Shown: positions 18,632 to 29,385, numbered from the stretch's first letter. The stretch is 64,000 bases of DNA from Candidatus Tepidiaquacellales bacterium OLB4/UTCHB1 (GCA_002050165.1 MWSW01000005.1:62001-126000), one strand, 5' to 3'. A program made the numbers and translations. Notes: generated by a model from the letters alone, not told the origin.

Positions 18632-19777
18632 ATGTCTTACTATTTCACATCGGAATCTGTCAGTGAGGGACATCCCGATAAAATTTGTGATCAGGTATCA
18701 GATGCAATTCTTGACGATATACTCGCAAACGATCCTCAGGGGAGAGTTGCATGTGAATCTTTTTGTTCAACCGGTATGGTTCTTGTCGGAGGAGAAATTA
18801 CAACCTCACATTATGTAGATGTTCCAAAAGTTGTCCGAGATGTTGTAAGGGATATCGGTTATACAAAAGGTGAATATTGTTTTGACAGCAATTCAATAAG
18901 CGTTATGTCAGTAATTCACAAACAATCATCTGATATTGCACAAGGAGTTGATACCGGAGGTGCAGGCGATCAGGGAATGATGTTCGGATATGCTAAAAAT
19001 GAAACTGAAGAATTTTTGCCACTTACAATTTCACTTGCTCATAAATTACTTCTGAAACTTGCTGACATCAGAAAACACCATCCATCAGTAATGGGATATC
19101 TCAGACCTGATTCCAAATCGCAGGTAACTGTCGAATATTCCGATGATCATAAACCTGTCAGGGTTGATACAGTTGTCATTTCGACTCAACATGACCCGGA
19201 AGTTAAGCAGGATGAAATTAAAAATGATATAATCGAAAATGTCATTAAAAAAGTTATTCAAGGAAATTTAATTGACGAAAACACGAAATATTTCGTAAAC
19301 CCTACCGGTAATTTCGTTATCGGTGGTCCTCACGGAGACACGGGTTTAACGGGGAGAAAAATTATCGTGGATACATACGGCGGTTGGGCGCCTCACGGTG
19401 GCGGTGCGTTCTCGGGGAAGGATCCAACTAAAGTTGACAGAAGCGCAGCTTACGCAACCCGACATATTGCAAAGAATATCGTTGCAGCCGGGCTCGCTGA
19501 TGAATGTACAATTCAGATTTCCTATGCAATCGGTGTTGCTGAACCGGTTTCAATTTATGTTAACACTCACGGAACCGGGAAAATTGAAGATAAAAAGTTG
19601 TCTTCCATTATTTTCAAAGAGATTGATATGACACCTAAAGGTATTATCGAAAGGTTGCAACTCAGGAGGCCGATTTATAGAAAAACTGCATCATACGGAC
19701 ATTTCGGTAGAAGTGAGGATACTTTTACCTGGGAAAAACTTGATCTCATTGATACTATCCAAAATGCTTTGAGGTAA
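18632..19777 (+). CDS. metK: S-adenosylmethionine synthetase
   Basis: A 381-residue enzyme that makes S-adenosylmethionine from methionine and ATP. GHPDK (13-17), the GAGDQG loop (110-115) and the glycine-rich [16 protein letters not shown] segment bind ATP and metal. AAGG-type ribosome site (TTAAGGAG) lies 9 bases before ATG. Only 35 bases separate it from the preceding gene, so there is no room for a SAM riboswitch. Confidence 0.96.
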   Translation: MSYYFTSESVSEGHPDKICDQVSDAILDDILANDPQGRVACESFCSTGMVLVGGEITTSHYVDVPKVVRDVVRDIGYTKGEYCFDSNSISVMSVIHKQSSDIAQGVDTGGAGDQGMMFGYAKNETEEFLPLTISLAHKLLLKLADIRKHHPSVMGYLRPDSKSQVTVEYSDDHKPVRVDTVVISTQHDPEVKQDEIKNDIIENVIKKVIQGNLIDENTKYFVNPTGNFVIGGPHGDTGLTGRKIIVDTYGGWAPHGGGAFSGKDPTKVDRSAAYATRHIAKNIVAAGLADECTIQISYAIGVAEPVSIYVNTHGTGKIEDKKLSSIIFKEIDMTPKGIIERLQLRRPIYRKTASYGHFGRSEDTFTWEKLDLIDTIQNALR

Positions 19778-19778
19778 C

Positions 19779-20522
19779 TTGATAAATGAATTTTTATACG
19801 GATTGAGCTACCCGTTCAAGACGATGAAATTATTTTTCAAAAATCCAAAAATTTTGTTGCTATCAGTAGTCCCGTTAATTTTGAATTTTCTGATTTACGG
19901 GACTATTTTCTATCTGGCTGTAGTGTACCTGTACGATCATATTCTGTTATTATCGGAAAGTGTTTTCGGTAGTGGTGGCGCTTTTCATTTCATTATCAAT
20001 TACCTCTTGTTCATTGCTACGTTTTTTGTGGTCTTATTTGTTTGTTATTTATTGTTCGTAATTGCCGGTGGATTACTCTGCGCTCCGTTTAATGAAGCTA
20101 TCTCGCAGCGGGTAGAAAAGATTAAATCAGGTAGTTTGATTTCTTCCTCTAAAGGTTTTTTATCCGACGTGTTTTCAAGTATAAAATCCGAAGTATTAAA
20201 ACTATCGCTCTTGTTTTCAATCACCGTACCGTTATTCCTCTTAGGATTGTTACCATTTGTAGGATTCATTTTCGCGGGTGCTGCAACAATTTTTTCAATG
20301 TTGTACAATACCCTCGATTTCATTGATTATCCTTTAGCCAGACGAAATACGGGATTGAAGCAAAAAATCAAGTTGGTCTTGTCAAATAAACCGCTATCAT
20401 TAGGTTTCGGTGCAACAGCATTTTTAATCACTTTCTTGCCCGGAATTAATATTGTTTTGAGACCGATGCTTGTTGTTGCGGGAACTTCGCTGTATTTTGA
20501 TAGATTTTCACAGACTGTTTAA
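19779..20522 (+). CDS. EI24-domain (CysZ-like) membrane protein
   Basis: A 247-residue protein with four or more long hydrophobic segments. It begins at a TTG one base after the metK stop (M-I-N-E-F-L-Y-G-L-S-Y-P-F). The EI24 pattern includes ALCAPFNEAISQRVEKI-like and IDYPLARR motifs. E. coli CysZ of this family imports sulfate. Coupling to metK would suit sulfur supply, but the substrate here is not proven. Confidence 0.78.
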   Translation: MINEFLYGLSYPFKTMKLFFKNPKILLLSVVPLILNFLIYGTIFYLAVVYLYDHILLLSESVFGSGGAFHFIINYLLFIATFFVVLFVCYLLFVIAGGLLCAPFNEAISQRVEKIKSGSLISSSKGFLSDVFSSIKSEVLKLSLLFSITVPLFLLGLLPFVGFIFAGAATIFSMLYNTLDFIDYPLARRNTGLKQKIKLVLSNKPLSLGFGATAFLITFLPGINIVLRPMLVVAGTSLYFDRFSQTV

Positions 20523-20680
20523 TGTTTTTTACGCACACCTAACTCGTTTATATACTGCAATCATGAACAACCGGAAAATTACTAGAATATTTACTAAGAA
20601 ACTGTTCAGGTATAATCAAAAGCGCAATTGATTTTTTATCGTAAAGGTTATCAAAAGCATTTTAACTGAAATTGTTTATC

Positions 20681-20696
20681 CTGCAAAAAATTGCAG
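20681..20696. repeat. Perfect inverted repeat upstream of purL
   Basis: CTGCAA (20681-20686) and TTGCAG (20691-20696) around an A4 centre form a 16-base palindrome 57 bases before the purL ATG. It may be an operator. No T tract follows, so it is not a terminator. Confidence 0.4.
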
Positions 20697-20753
20697 AGGA
20701 AATAAAAGATTTGAAAAATTCATTAAAGTTTAATATTTCAAATATCTCATATA

Positions 20754-22967
20754 ATGACTTATCCGGTAGTTAATAAATCTCTTGCATTCGAGTTAGGACT
20801 TCTTGAAGAAGAGTATGAAAAAATTTTATCCATCCTTGGCAGAACACCAACCTATACTGAACTTGGTATTTATTCTGTCATGTGGAGCGAACATTGTTCG
20901 TATAAAAATTCAATTCTCAAAATTAAGACACTCCCCCGCTCCGGTGGGAAATTATTAGTAAATGCGGGCGAAGAAAATGCAGGTTTAATTGATATAGGTG
21001 AGGGTTTGGCAGTAGCATTTAAAATTGAATCACATAATCACCCATCAGCTGTTGAGCCCTATCAGGGCGCTGCAACCGGTGTCGGAGGTATCTTAAGGGA
21101 TATATTTACAATGGGGGCAAGACCTGTAGCAGCACTGAATTCATTGCGGTTCGGAAAATTGAATAATGAGAGAAATAAATTTCTCTTCCGCAATGTTGTT
21201 AAAGGTATCGGTGACTACGGAAATTGCTTTGGTGTTCCGACCATAAGCGGTGAAATATACTTTGAAGAAAGTTATAACGATAATCCGTTGGTTAATGCAA
21301 TGGCAGTAGGGCTTGTAAGGCACGACAAAACTGCGACGGCAAAGGCATCCGGTATCGGGAATCCTGTCTTCATCGTTGGTTCTGCAACCGGGAAGGACGG
21401 TATCCACGGTGCGACTTTTGCTTCAGAAGAAATTTCTGATTCATCGGAATCGAAACGACCGAGCGTACAGGTAGGCGATCCTTTCACGGAAAAACTTCTC
21501 CTGGAAGCGACACTCGAACTTATTAATTCCGAAATTGTTGTCGGGATTCAGGATATGGGCGCTGCGGGAATTACTTGCTCAACTTCAGAAATGAGCGCCA
21601 AAGGTGATGTTGGGATGAAAATAAATCTCGATGAAGTTCCGCTTCGCGATAGCAACATGACAGCTTACGAGATTATGCTCTCCGAATCACAGGAAAGAAT
21701 GCTTGTTGTTATTAAGAAAGGTCAAGAGGATAAAGCAAGGGAAATATTTGAAAAATGGGATTTGAACTGCGCATTAATTGGAGAAGTTACAAGAGACAAG
21801 AATATTAAAATATTTTATAAAGGTAAACTTGAAGCGGACGTACCTGCACGAAGTCTTGTGCTTGGTGGCGATGCACCTGTTTATCAAAGGGAATCCAAAG
21901 TTCCCGATTACATCGCTGAAACTACCACTTTCGATGCAGAGGCTTTGTTAATGCCGGATAATTTTAATAATGTGCTTTCAAAACTGTTATCCGATCCTGA
22001 CATCGCCAATAAAAAATGGGTTTACAGTCAATACGACTCTCAGGTAATGACAAACTCCATTGTATTGCCCGGAGGCGATGCTTCTGTAATCCGGATTAAA
22101 GGTTCAAAGAAAGGAGTTGCCATGAAAGTTGACTGCAATTCAAGATACGTTTACCTAAATCCATACGTTGGTGCAATGATATCTGTAGCTGAATCATGCA
22201 GGAATGTCGTGTGTACAGGCGCTTCTCCGCTCGGCATCACAAACTGTCTTAATTTCGGCAATCCGTACGATCCTGAAGTTTACTATCAATTTTCCGAAGC
22301 GGTAAGGGGAATCGGAGATGCCTGCAGAAAGTTTAACACTCCCGTTACCGGCGGAAACGTCAGTTTCTATAATGAATCTCAAAACTTTGCAATTTTACCT
22401 ACACCGGTAATTGGTGTAATTGGTTTGATCGACGATGTTTCCAAAATAGTAACATCAGATTTTAAACAAAGCGGAGATTACGTAATATTAATCGGCAAAC
22501 AAAATTCAAATGAAGTCGGCGGGTCACAATATCTGAAAACTATCCATGATAAAATTACCGGAAAACCACCGTTGATCGATCTTGATTTTGAGTTAAACCT
22601 CCACAATACATTGCTCAGGTTAATGTCGGAATCACTCCTGAATTCGTGTCATGATATTTCTGATGGAGGTATTGCTGTTGCACTTGCTGAATGTTGTATC
22701 ACCGGAGAAAATAAAACAGGATGTAAGATTGAAATGAATTTCGTCCATAGGGATGATTTCGAATTATTTGGTGAAACTCAAAGCAGAGTAATTGCAAGCA
22801 CTTCAAACGCTGAAAAAGTTATTGCACTCTGCAAAGAAAATAATCTCGACGCAGTTTGTATCGGACAGACCGGTGGGGATAGGCTAATCATAAATGAGTT
22901 TATTTCTAGCAGTATTGCTGATTTAGCAAAAAGCTATTTCACTTCTATCGGAATAATAATGGATTAG
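20754..22967 (+). CDS. purL: Phosphoribosylformylglycinamidine synthase subunit PurL (small type)
   Basis: A 737-residue protein, the length of the small PurL that works with separate PurQ and PurS. Motifs include [20 protein letters not shown], the ATP/Mg site [18 protein letters not shown] and [16 protein letters not shown]. It converts FGAR to FGAM with ATP and glutamine-derived ammonia in purine synthesis. purQ and purS are not in the window. Confidence 0.95.
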   Translation: MTYPVVNKSLAFELGLLEEEYEKILSILGRTPTYTELGIYSVMWSEHCSYKNSILKIKTLPRSGGKLLVNAGEENAGLIDIGEGLAVAFKIESHNHPSAVEPYQGAATGVGGILRDIFTMGARPVAALNSLRFGKLNNERNKFLFRNVVKGIGDYGNCFGVPTISGEIYFEESYNDNPLVNAMAVGLVRHDKTATAKASGIGNPVFIVGSATGKDGIHGATFASEEISDSSESKRPSVQVGDPFTEKLLLEATLELINSEIVVGIQDMGAAGITCSTSEMSAKGDVGMKINLDEVPLRDSNMTAYEIMLSESQERMLVVIKKGQEDKAREIFEKWDLNCALIGEVTRDKNIKIFYKGKLEADVPARSLVLGGDAPVYQRESKVPDYIAETTTFDAEALLMPDNFNNVLSKLLSDPDIANKKWVYSQYDSQVMTNSIVLPGGDASVIRIKGSKKGVAMKVDCNSRYVYLNPYVGAMISVAESCRNVVCTGASPLGITNCLNFGNPYDPEVYYQFSEAVRGIGDACRKFNTPVTGGNVSFYNESQNFAILPTPVIGVIGLIDDVSKIVTSDFKQSGDYVILIGKQNSNEVGGSQYLKTIHDKITGKPPLIDLDFELNLHNTLLRLMSESLLNSCHDISDGGIAVALAECCITGENKTGCKIEMNFVHRDDFELFGETQSRVIASTSNAEKVIALCKENNLDAVCIGQTGGDRLIINEFISSSIADLAKSYFTSIGIIMD

Positions 22968-22975
22968 TTTCAAGA

Positions 22976-23638
22976 ATGATTTCAAAAATTATATTTTTAT
23001 TCTTATCAATTTTGCTGCTTCTGAACTTAAATCTGAAAGCAGCAGATTCCAATTATTCGACAGTTCAATCATCGGAGTTTTTCAACAGCACTAATATCAA
23101 ACCGGAATTTTACCGGAAGCGCAATTCAATTACGAAAGATGAAAATTCCGTCATACCAATTGCAATAGGTGTCTGGTCATTTTTATATTTATTAAATCCG
23201 ACAATTCAATATGAAGACGATAAACTAAGGGCAGGTATTACGAAAGAGTTTTCTCTTGGCTTTGGTTACTTCGGCGAATACAGGTTAGGTCTTGAATATT
23301 CGTTCATCTTTAAAGAAAACCAAAAAAGCCAGCTAAGATTTTCAATGCATTACGATTATCTGCTCAAAGACATCGAACCTTCAAACATGTTGCAGGGAAC
23401 GAGCGTTTTTACTGTAGGTGGAAGTTGGTTTACAGATTTCGACGGGCACGGTGCAGGTCCTGAAGTAGCTTACGGCTATTCGATCAGAAACGATAAATTC
23501 CTTTTCTATCCGCACATAAAGCTCAGGCATACATTTATGATGCAAAAAAAGAAATCAGATATTACTGATTTATCGTTTGGAATTATTATTGGAATTGCAA
23601 ATCCGTTTATAGATTTAAAAATTCGGAGAAAGAATTGA
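22976..23638 (+). CDS. Predicted beta-barrel protein preceding the Mla genes
   Basis: A 220-residue protein with a signal peptide ending near NLKAA. The segment from ~75 on has amphipathic strands with turns (FSLGFGYFGEYRLGLEYSF, FTVGGSWFTDF) typical of outer-membrane barrels. It begins 8 bases after purL and its stop overlaps the TTG start of mlaE. This tight coupling suggests a role with the lipid transporter, but no family is recognised. Confidence 0.6.
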   Translation: MISKIIFLFLSILLLLNLNLKAADSNYSTVQSSEFFNSTNIKPEFYRKRNSITKDENSVIPIAIGVWSFLYLLNPTIQYEDDKLRAGITKEFSLGFGYFGEYRLGLEYSFIFKENQKSQLRFSMHYDYLLKDIEPSNMLQGTSVFTVGGSWFTDFDGHGAGPEVAYGYSIRNDKFLFYPHIKLRHTFMMQKKKSDITDLSFGIIIGIANPFIDLKIRRKN

Positions 23639-24456
23639 GTAAAATTTCAAATACAAATTTGAATGTAATAGTTAAACTGAATTCAGCTTTCAATTTAAGT
23701 TTACCCGTATCAGTTGAAGAATTTTTAGAGAAGACAGGTAAAATATTTCTTTTTGCAAAAAGATTTTTTACTGAAGCTTTCCTTCCTCCGTTCGATTTCA
23801 GGGAAGCTTATAAACAGTCGTTTTCAATCGGATATAAATCACTTCCGTTAATCGGAATTACAGGATTCATCATAGGGTTTACATTGACTCTTCAGTCAAT
23901 ACCGACATTAAATAAATTCGGCGCTGCATCGTTAGTACCCTCAATGGTAGCCGTTGCAGTTTTGCGTGAAATCGGACCGGTAATATCGTCACTAATATTT
24001 GCAGGAAAAATAGGTTCTGGTATTGGTGCTGAACTTGGTTCAATGAGAGTTACTGAACAAATTGACGCTATGGAAGTTTCCGGAACGAGACCATTCAGAT
24101 ATCTCGTTGTTACAAGGATCATTGCATCAACTTTCACCTTGCCGTTGCTTGTCATTTACGCTGATCTCATTGCGTTATTGGGCGGATTCATTGCAGTAAA
24201 TATTTCATCTCCGATGAATCTGAACCTCTACTTTATGAGCGCATTTTCGGGACTTGGATTTATGGATGTAATCCCGGCAACAATTAAAACATATTTCTTC
24301 GGGTTTGCAATCGGACTCGTTGGTTGCAACGAAGGCTGGAATGCAGCGCGGGGTACAGAGAGTGTTGGAATCGCAGCGAATACTGCTGTCGTGATTTCAT
24401 CGCTGATGGTGATTATTATTGATATGTTGGCAGTTCAAATAACTTCGCTTTTATGA
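23635..24456 (+). CDS. mlaE: Mla-type lipid ABC transporter permease
   Basis: A 273-residue permease. The first ~55 residues are cytoplasmic. The MlaE core starts near ITGFIIGFTLTLQS and holds REIGPVISSLIFAGKIGSGIGAELG-type and ARGTESVG motifs. It moves phospholipids between membranes with MlaF and MlaD. The start is TTG, inside the stop of the previous gene; the next ATG lies in the core, so a non-ATG start is required. Confidence 0.93.
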   Translation: MSKISNTNLNVIVKLNSAFNLSLPVSVEEFLEKTGKIFLFAKRFFTEAFLPPFDFREAYKQSFSIGYKSLPLIGITGFIIGFTLTLQSIPTLNKFGAASLVPSMVAVAVLREIGPVISSLIFAGKIGSGIGAELGSMRVTEQIDAMEVSGTRPFRYLVVTRIIASTFTLPLLVIYADLIALLGGFIAVNISSPMNLNLYFMSAFSGLGFMDVIPATIKTYFFGFAIGLVGCNEGWNAARGTESVGIAANTAVVISSLMVIIIDMLAVQITSLL

Positions 24457-25199
24457 ATATGAATGGTACTGACATTGCATTAAAAATTGAAAATGTTACT
24501 AAAGCTTTCGGGAGCCTTAAAATTCTGAAAGGTGTTAACCTCGAAGCAAAAAAAGCCGAAACGATTGTAATACTTGGAAGGTCGGGGACAGGAAAATCTG
24601 TTATTCTAAAATGTATTATCGGATTGCTAACTCCAGATTCGGGCAAAATAATTGCTTTTGGGATGGATAGTCACAACCTGACGAAAGAGCAGCGACCTAT
24701 ATTCAGGAAAAAAATCGGTTACTTGTTTCAGGGTGGTGCTTTGTACGATTCAATGTCAATCAGAGAAAATCTCGAATTCCCTTTAATAAGACAGGAAGAT
24801 TACCAGGGGGAATTGCTAACGGACAAAGTAATATCAGCACTTCGAAGCGTCGGGCTCGAATCTGCAATTGATAAAATGCCGTCTGAAGTATCAGGTGGGA
24901 TGATGAAACGAATAGCGCTGGCACGTACTCTAATACTCGAGCCAGAAATTATCCTTTATGATGAACCGACAACGGGGCTGGATCCGTTTACTTCTAAAGA
25001 GATATCAGAACTAATTATAAAACTTAAAGAGGAAAGAAAAGTAACTTCAATAATTATTACGCACGATATCCCATGTGCAAGACTTGTGGCTGACCGTGTA
25101 GTAGTATTGAAAGATGGAATTTTTTTCAAACAAGGTACTTTCAGCGAAATGGAGTCTTCAGACGATGAATTCGTCAGAGGATTTTTCGATTTTAAATGA
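24453..25199 (+). CDS. mlaF: Mla-type lipid ABC transporter ATPase
   Basis: A 248-residue ATPase. Walker A GRSGTGKS is at 42-49. The MlaF-specific segment KKIGYLFQGGALYDSMSIREN, signature VSGGMMKR and Walker B ILYDEPTTGLDP follow. It overlaps mlaE by 4 bases and is 6 bases ahead of mlaD. Confidence 0.94.
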   Translation: MNMNGTDIALKIENVTKAFGSLKILKGVNLEAKKAETIVILGRSGTGKSVILKCIIGLLTPDSGKIIAFGMDSHNLTKEQRPIFRKKIGYLFQGGALYDSMSIRENLEFPLIRQEDYQGELLTDKVISALRSVGLESAIDKMPSEVSGGMMKRIALARTLILEPEIILYDEPTTGLDPFTSKEISELIIKLKEERKVTSIIITHDIPCARLVADRVVVLKDGIFFKQGTFSEMESSDDEFVRGFFDFK

Positions 25200-25205
25200 T
25201 TTATT

Positions 25206-26279
25206 ATGGATAAAAAGAAAAGTATTAAACTTGGTATTTTCATTTTAATCGGGTTTGCTGCACTGATGTATGCGCTTTTTTACATTGGCAGTCAAGAGAA
25301 CCTGTTTACCGATACGATAATTATCAACTCCGACTTTGAAACCGTGAGTGGCTTGAATGTTGGAAATTCCGTGAGGTTTGCGGGTATAGTTGTTGGAACT
25401 GTAAGTTCTATTGAAATTATCGGAACGAACAAAGTCAGAGTTACAATGACGATAAGGGATGAAGTAAGAAAATTTATCAAACGTGATTCGAAAGTTTCAA
25501 TTGACTCAGAGGGGCTCGTTGGGAATAAAATCGTAGTTATTTCCGCCGGCTCTGAGAAAGAGCCCGAAGTTTCAAGTGGCGATTTTCTTTCTTCAAGTAA
25601 ACCGGTTGATATCGGTGACATAATCAATAACCTGAACGAATCAACCAAACAGGCAGAAATTATAGCCCGCGATCTTGCCAGCATTTCAGGAAAAATTGAT
25701 AAGGGCGAAGGAACGATCGGCGCGCTTGTTAATGATAACAGCCTCTACCGCACCGTTGATTCTACGATGAGAAGTTACGCTTCAATTACCGGTAACGTCA
25801 ATCAGATTATTGATCAGGTATCAAAATCGGTTTATCAGGTAACTCTTCAGGTTAACACGTTGTCCGACGAAATTGGAATCATTACGACAAATATTGCGGA
25901 TATAACAAGAAAAATTAACTCAAGCGAAAGCCTTGTAGGAACACTTCTGACAGATACGGTTTTTGCAAACAACCTTAAGGAGGTAATTGTGAATACAAAT
26001 CAAACGACAGCGAACCTGGAGCGTGGAGCCTTTGGGTTTTATCAAAATATGGAAGCGCTAAAACATAACTTCCTCTTTAAAGGGTATTTTGAGGATATGG
26101 GATATTGGGATAAAGAAGAATGGGAAAATGAAATGAATTACAGAGAATCAAGATTACTTCAGAAAGAGAAAGAACTCATTGAAAGTTCAAAACAAATTGA
26201 AGAACTCCGGAATCAAATTAAAAAACTTCAGGAGAGGTTAAATGATTATCAATCTGATACAAACAGTTTCAAAAAGTAA
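25206..26279 (+). CDS. mlaD: MlaD/MCE-domain lipid transport protein
   Basis: A 357-residue protein. Residues ~8-25 form a membrane anchor and ~35-115 one MCE domain (FETVSGLNVGNSVRFAGIVVGTV). A long helical region follows and ends in a coiled coil at ~300-350 (rich in Glu, Lys, Gln). MCE rings form the lipid conduit in the periplasm. The protein is much longer than E. coli MlaD (183 aa), mainly through its helical C-terminus, which could bridge the periplasm. No mlaC or mlaB gene is adjacent. Confidence 0.9.
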   Translation: MDKKKSIKLGIFILIGFAALMYALFYIGSQENLFTDTIIINSDFETVSGLNVGNSVRFAGIVVGTVSSIEIIGTNKVRVTMTIRDEVRKFIKRDSKVSIDSEGLVGNKIVVISAGSEKEPEVSSGDFLSSSKPVDIGDIINNLNESTKQAEIIARDLASISGKIDKGEGTIGALVNDNSLYRTVDSTMRSYASITGNVNQIIDQVSKSVYQVTLQVNTLSDEIGIITTNIADITRKINSSESLVGTLLTDTVFANNLKEVIVNTNQTTANLERGAFGFYQNMEALKHNFLFKGYFEDMGYWDKEEWENEMNYRESRLLQKEKELIESSKQIEELRNQIKKLQERLNDYQSDTNSFKK

Positions 26280-26874
26280 TTCCTTTTATTTTACTGCGAT
26301 TGTTTTTTTCCTGTCGTTGATTTTATATTCCTGTACTTCCTCAAAGCAAACTAAAACGGAGGAGATTTTACAACATGAATCAGAGGTTACATCACCGGAG
26401 TTGACCCAATTAATTATTGATGCTGCAATGTCAGAACAGAAAAATCCAATGTATAGCAAAACACACGATTCTACATATCTGTATTGGCTTGATAACCGGT
26501 TAGTAATATTGAGGAATCAAAGCAAATGCAATATATTCGCATTGAATACACTTTATATTGCGGGGTTTAAAACACCGGATGTAAACACATTGACAAATGA
26601 CCTCATGGATGAATCGAGATTTAACGATATTTTCCCCGTTGTTAAGATTGAAAATCCGGATGAAATAAGACAAGGTGACTTATTAGTATGGTACGGTCAC
26701 ATGATAATTTTCGATTATTTAATTAAGCGAAACGGCAGGTATTACGCTCAAGCCTGGTGGGCAGGAACGAGACAGCCCGATAACGGTGAAAATATTATAA
26801 ATAACGTTATTTATGGAAAATATCCTTTAAAAGAATTTTTTATTGTTAGAAGACCTGTGATTGATACTCCCTGA
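26242..26874 (+). CDS. Lipoprotein with NlpC/CHAP-like cysteine-hydrolase features
   Basis: A 210-residue protein that overlaps mlaD by 38 bases. A signal with lipobox LYSC (Cys ~31) makes it a lipoprotein. KCNIFALNTLYIAGF places a candidate nucleophile Cys ahead of a helix, and GDLLVWYGHMIIFD supplies a candidate catalytic His, the order expected for CHAP/NlpC-type amidases. It could trim peptidoglycan or be a lipid-linked partner of the Mla complex. The assignment rests on motif spacing only. Confidence 0.6.
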   Translation: MIINLIQTVSKSNSFYFTAIVFFLSLILYSCTSSKQTKTEEILQHESEVTSPELTQLIIDAAMSEQKNPMYSKTHDSTYLYWLDNRLVILRNQSKCNIFALNTLYIAGFKTPDVNTLTNDLMDESRFNDIFPVVKIENPDEIRQGDLLVWYGHMIIFDYLIKRNGRYYAQAWWAGTRQPDNGENIINNVIYGKYPLKEFFIVRRPVIDTP

Positions 26875-26983
26875 TTTTAAAAGAAAAATTCTCTTTATTG
26901 TCAGCTATAATATTATTATTTTTCAGATTAATTTTAATTTCAAATTTAAACTTAAAAACAAAATAATTTAAGGAGAACATTAA

Positions 26984-27229
26984 ATGGAAAGAAGTGAAAT
27001 TCTCTCAAAAGTCATATCCTCAATTGTTGATAAATTGGGAGTAGAGGAATCAAAGGTTACTGAGAATGCTAATTTTATCAATGATCTTGGTGCAGACTCA
27101 CTTGATACCGTTGAACTTGCCATGAAATTTGAAGAAGAATTTGATATAAAAATTCCTGATGAAGATTCTCAGAAGATTACGACTGTGAAAGAGGCAGTTG
27201 ATTACATCGAACAAAAATTAGCTTCCTAA
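26984..27229 (+). CDS. acpP: Acyl carrier protein
   Basis: An 81-residue acidic helical protein with [10 protein letters not shown], where Ser 39 receives the 4'-phosphopantetheine arm. AAGGAG lies 8 bases before the ATG. It carries growing acyl chains in fatty acid synthesis and stands 20 bases ahead of fabF. Confidence 0.96.
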   Translation: MERSEILSKVISSIVDKLGVEESKVTENANFINDLGADSLDTVELAMKFEEEFDIKIPDEDSQKITTVKEAVDYIEQKLAS

Positions 27230-27249
27230 ATTTTTACAACCATCCTTAA

Positions 27250-28497
27250 ATGAAAAGAAGGGTCGTAGTTACAGGATTAGGTGTGATTTCACCTGTAGGT
27301 CTTAATTTAGAGGATTTTTGGAAATCTCTAACCGAAGGGAAAAGTGGTGTCAAAAATATTACTTATTTTGATACCACAAATTTCAATACAAAATTTGCAG
27401 CTCAGTTGACCGGATATGATCCGTTGAATTATATGGACAGGAAACTGTCACAAAGGTGCGACCCTTTTACTCAATATGCCATATCAGCAACTCAAATGGC
27501 AATTAACCATTCAGGGTTAAATCTTGAACGTGTGGATAAAAATTCAGTCGGGGTTGTCTATGGTTCCGGCATTGGCGGAATGTGGACATACGACAAGCAA
27601 CAGCGAAATCTGTTTGAACGTGAAGGTTCACCTGACAGGATTAGTCCGTTCTTTATTCCGATGCTGATTGCAGATATTGCTGCCGGAAGAATTTCTATGC
27701 AATACGGTTTCAAAGGTCCTAACTACGCTACAATTTCCGCTTGTACGACATCAGCTCATTCAATAATTGATTCTGTAATGATAATACAGCGCGGTAATGC
27801 GGATGTTATGGTAACCGGTGGATCGGAAGCTGTTATCTGTCCTATGGGGGTTGGCGGTTTCAATGCAATGAAAGCACTCTCCACAAGAAACGACGCACCT
27901 GAAAAAGCATCCAGACCATTCGATAAAAACAGAGATGGATTCGTTATGGGTGAGGGCGCTGCCACGTTGATCTTAGAAGAATTGGAACACGCCAAATCAA
28001 GAGGTGCGACTATTTATGCTGAAATAAGCGGAATTGGTATGTCGGCAGATGCTCACCACATTACCGAACCTGCACCGAACGGTGAAGGGGTTGCCAACGC
28101 TATTAAAATTGCAATTAATGATGCCGGACTTAAACCTGAGGATATCGACGCAATTAATGCCCACGGTACTTCAACACCACCAAACGACAAAAATGAAACA
28201 GCTGCAATAAAATCCGTTTTCGGTGAACGCGCTTACAACCTTAATGTTCATTCAATAAAGTCAATGATAGGTCATCTGCTTGGTGCCGCCGGTGCTATTG
28301 AGGCTATATCCTCAATTCTCTCAATCAGGGACAATATAATTCCACCAACAATTAATTTCGAGGAACCGGATCCCGATTGTGACCTTAATTACGTTTTTAA
28401 CACTGCCCGCAAAACTGAAGTTAAAACCATAATCTCTGATAATTCAGGATTCGGTGGACACAACACTGCAATAATTTTTCAGCAATACGAAGATTGA
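27250..28497 (+). CDS. fabF: 3-oxoacyl-ACP synthase II
   Basis: A 415-residue condensing enzyme. The Cys-His-His triad is present: Cys 165 in ISACTTSAH, His 305 in NAHGTSTP and His 343 in KSMIGHLLGAAGA. It elongates acyl-ACP with malonyl-ACP. The acpP-fabF-rnc order is a widely conserved bacterial arrangement. Confidence 0.96.
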   Translation: MKRRVVVTGLGVISPVGLNLEDFWKSLTEGKSGVKNITYFDTTNFNTKFAAQLTGYDPLNYMDRKLSQRCDPFTQYAISATQMAINHSGLNLERVDKNSVGVVYGSGIGGMWTYDKQQRNLFEREGSPDRISPFFIPMLIADIAAGRISMQYGFKGPNYATISACTTSAHSIIDSVMIIQRGNADVMVTGGSEAVICPMGVGGFNAMKALSTRNDAPEKASRPFDKNRDGFVMGEGAATLILEELEHAKSRGATIYAEISGIGMSADAHHITEPAPNGEGVANAIKIAINDAGLKPEDIDAINAHGTSTPPNDKNETAAIKSVFGERAYNLNVHSIKSMIGHLLGAAGAIEAISSILSIRDNIIPPTINFEEPDPDCDLNYVFNTARKTEVKTIISDNSGFGGHNTAIIFQQYED

Positions 28498-28516
28498 GGG
28501 TTGACAATATTTTTAA

Positions 28517-29341
28517 ATGTTTAAATTCCTGCAAAAATTCAAAATTCCACTTCCTTTTTTCAGAAAGAGAAAAAAGTCCATTGTATCGGAAAGAAGCGAA
28601 GGTAATATTAATTTTATCAAACTCCAATCTGCACTTCATTATAAAATAATTAACAAAGACTATTTCATTACAGCGTTAATGCATCGTTCCTTTGTTAAAA
28701 TAAAAAGGAATTTCCTACCAGCAGGATTAATTTCAAATGAAAGGCTAGAATTTCTTGGCGATGCCGTTCTTGATCTGATTGTAGCCGAATACCTCTATCA
28801 CAACTTCCCGCAAAACGAGGAGGGCGATCTTACGAAATTCAGGTCAATTCTTGTTAACAAACGATTTCTTGCCGAGCGGGCGAAGAATATTAAACTTCAG
28901 GATTTCATTCTCGCATCTTACACCGCAATGAGATCTATTGAAGAAGGCTACGACTCTATACTTGCCGATGCTTACGAAGCTATAATCGGAGCAATATTTC
29001 TTGATTCCGGCTATCAGGCCGCAAAAGAATTTATCATAGAGGAGATTTTTGTTAAGCTGGATATAAAGTGGTTAGATGAATACGACGAGAACCATAAAAG
29101 CAAACTCCTCGAATATGCTCAGGCAAACACAAACTATATCCCTCAATATAACGTAACAAACGAAGAAGGGCCTGAACACAACAAAACTTTTACAATTAAT
29201 GTTTATTTGAACGGACAAATGTTAGGAACAGGTCAAGGGAAATCCAAAAAACAGGCTGAACAACAGGCGGCTAAAAATGCATTACAACATTTAGACAAAA
29301 TTACATCAACCAAACATACAAGAAAATCTCCGCAAAAATAA
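28517..29341 (+). CDS. rnc: Ribonuclease III
   Basis: A 274-residue protein. The RNase III signature NERLEFLGDAVLD is at 74-86, and Asp 151/Glu 154 (LADAYEAIIGAIFLD) complete the metal site. A double-stranded RNA-binding domain occupies ~190-262 (HNKTFTINVYLNGQMLGTGQGKSKKQAEQ region). It cuts dsRNA in rRNA precursors and mRNA. The ~30-residue basic N-terminal extension is longer than in E. coli. Confidence 0.94.
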   Translation: MFKFLQKFKIPLPFFRKRKKSIVSERSEGNINFIKLQSALHYKIINKDYFITALMHRSFVKIKRNFLPAGLISNERLEFLGDAVLDLIVAEYLYHNFPQNEEGDLTKFRSILVNKRFLAERAKNIKLQDFILASYTAMRSIEEGYDSILADAYEAIIGAIFLDSGYQAAKEFIIEEIFVKLDIKWLDEYDENHKSKLLEYAQANTNYIPQYNVTNEEGPEHNKTFTINVYLNGQMLGTGQGKSKKQAEQQAAKNALQHLDKITSTKHTRKSPQK

Positions 29342-29354
29342 TTTTGGTTTAGTA

Positions 29355-29385
29355 TTGACATTTGGATATTGCACCGATATTTTTG
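29355..29385 (+). promoter_or_regulatory. Promoter of porUV (TTG-N20-TATTTTTG)
   Basis: TTG at 29355-29357, 20 bases, then TATTTTTG at 29378-29385. A start near 29391 gives a leader of about 150 bases ahead of the ATG at 29545. It lies 14 bases after the rnc stop. Confidence 0.55.
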
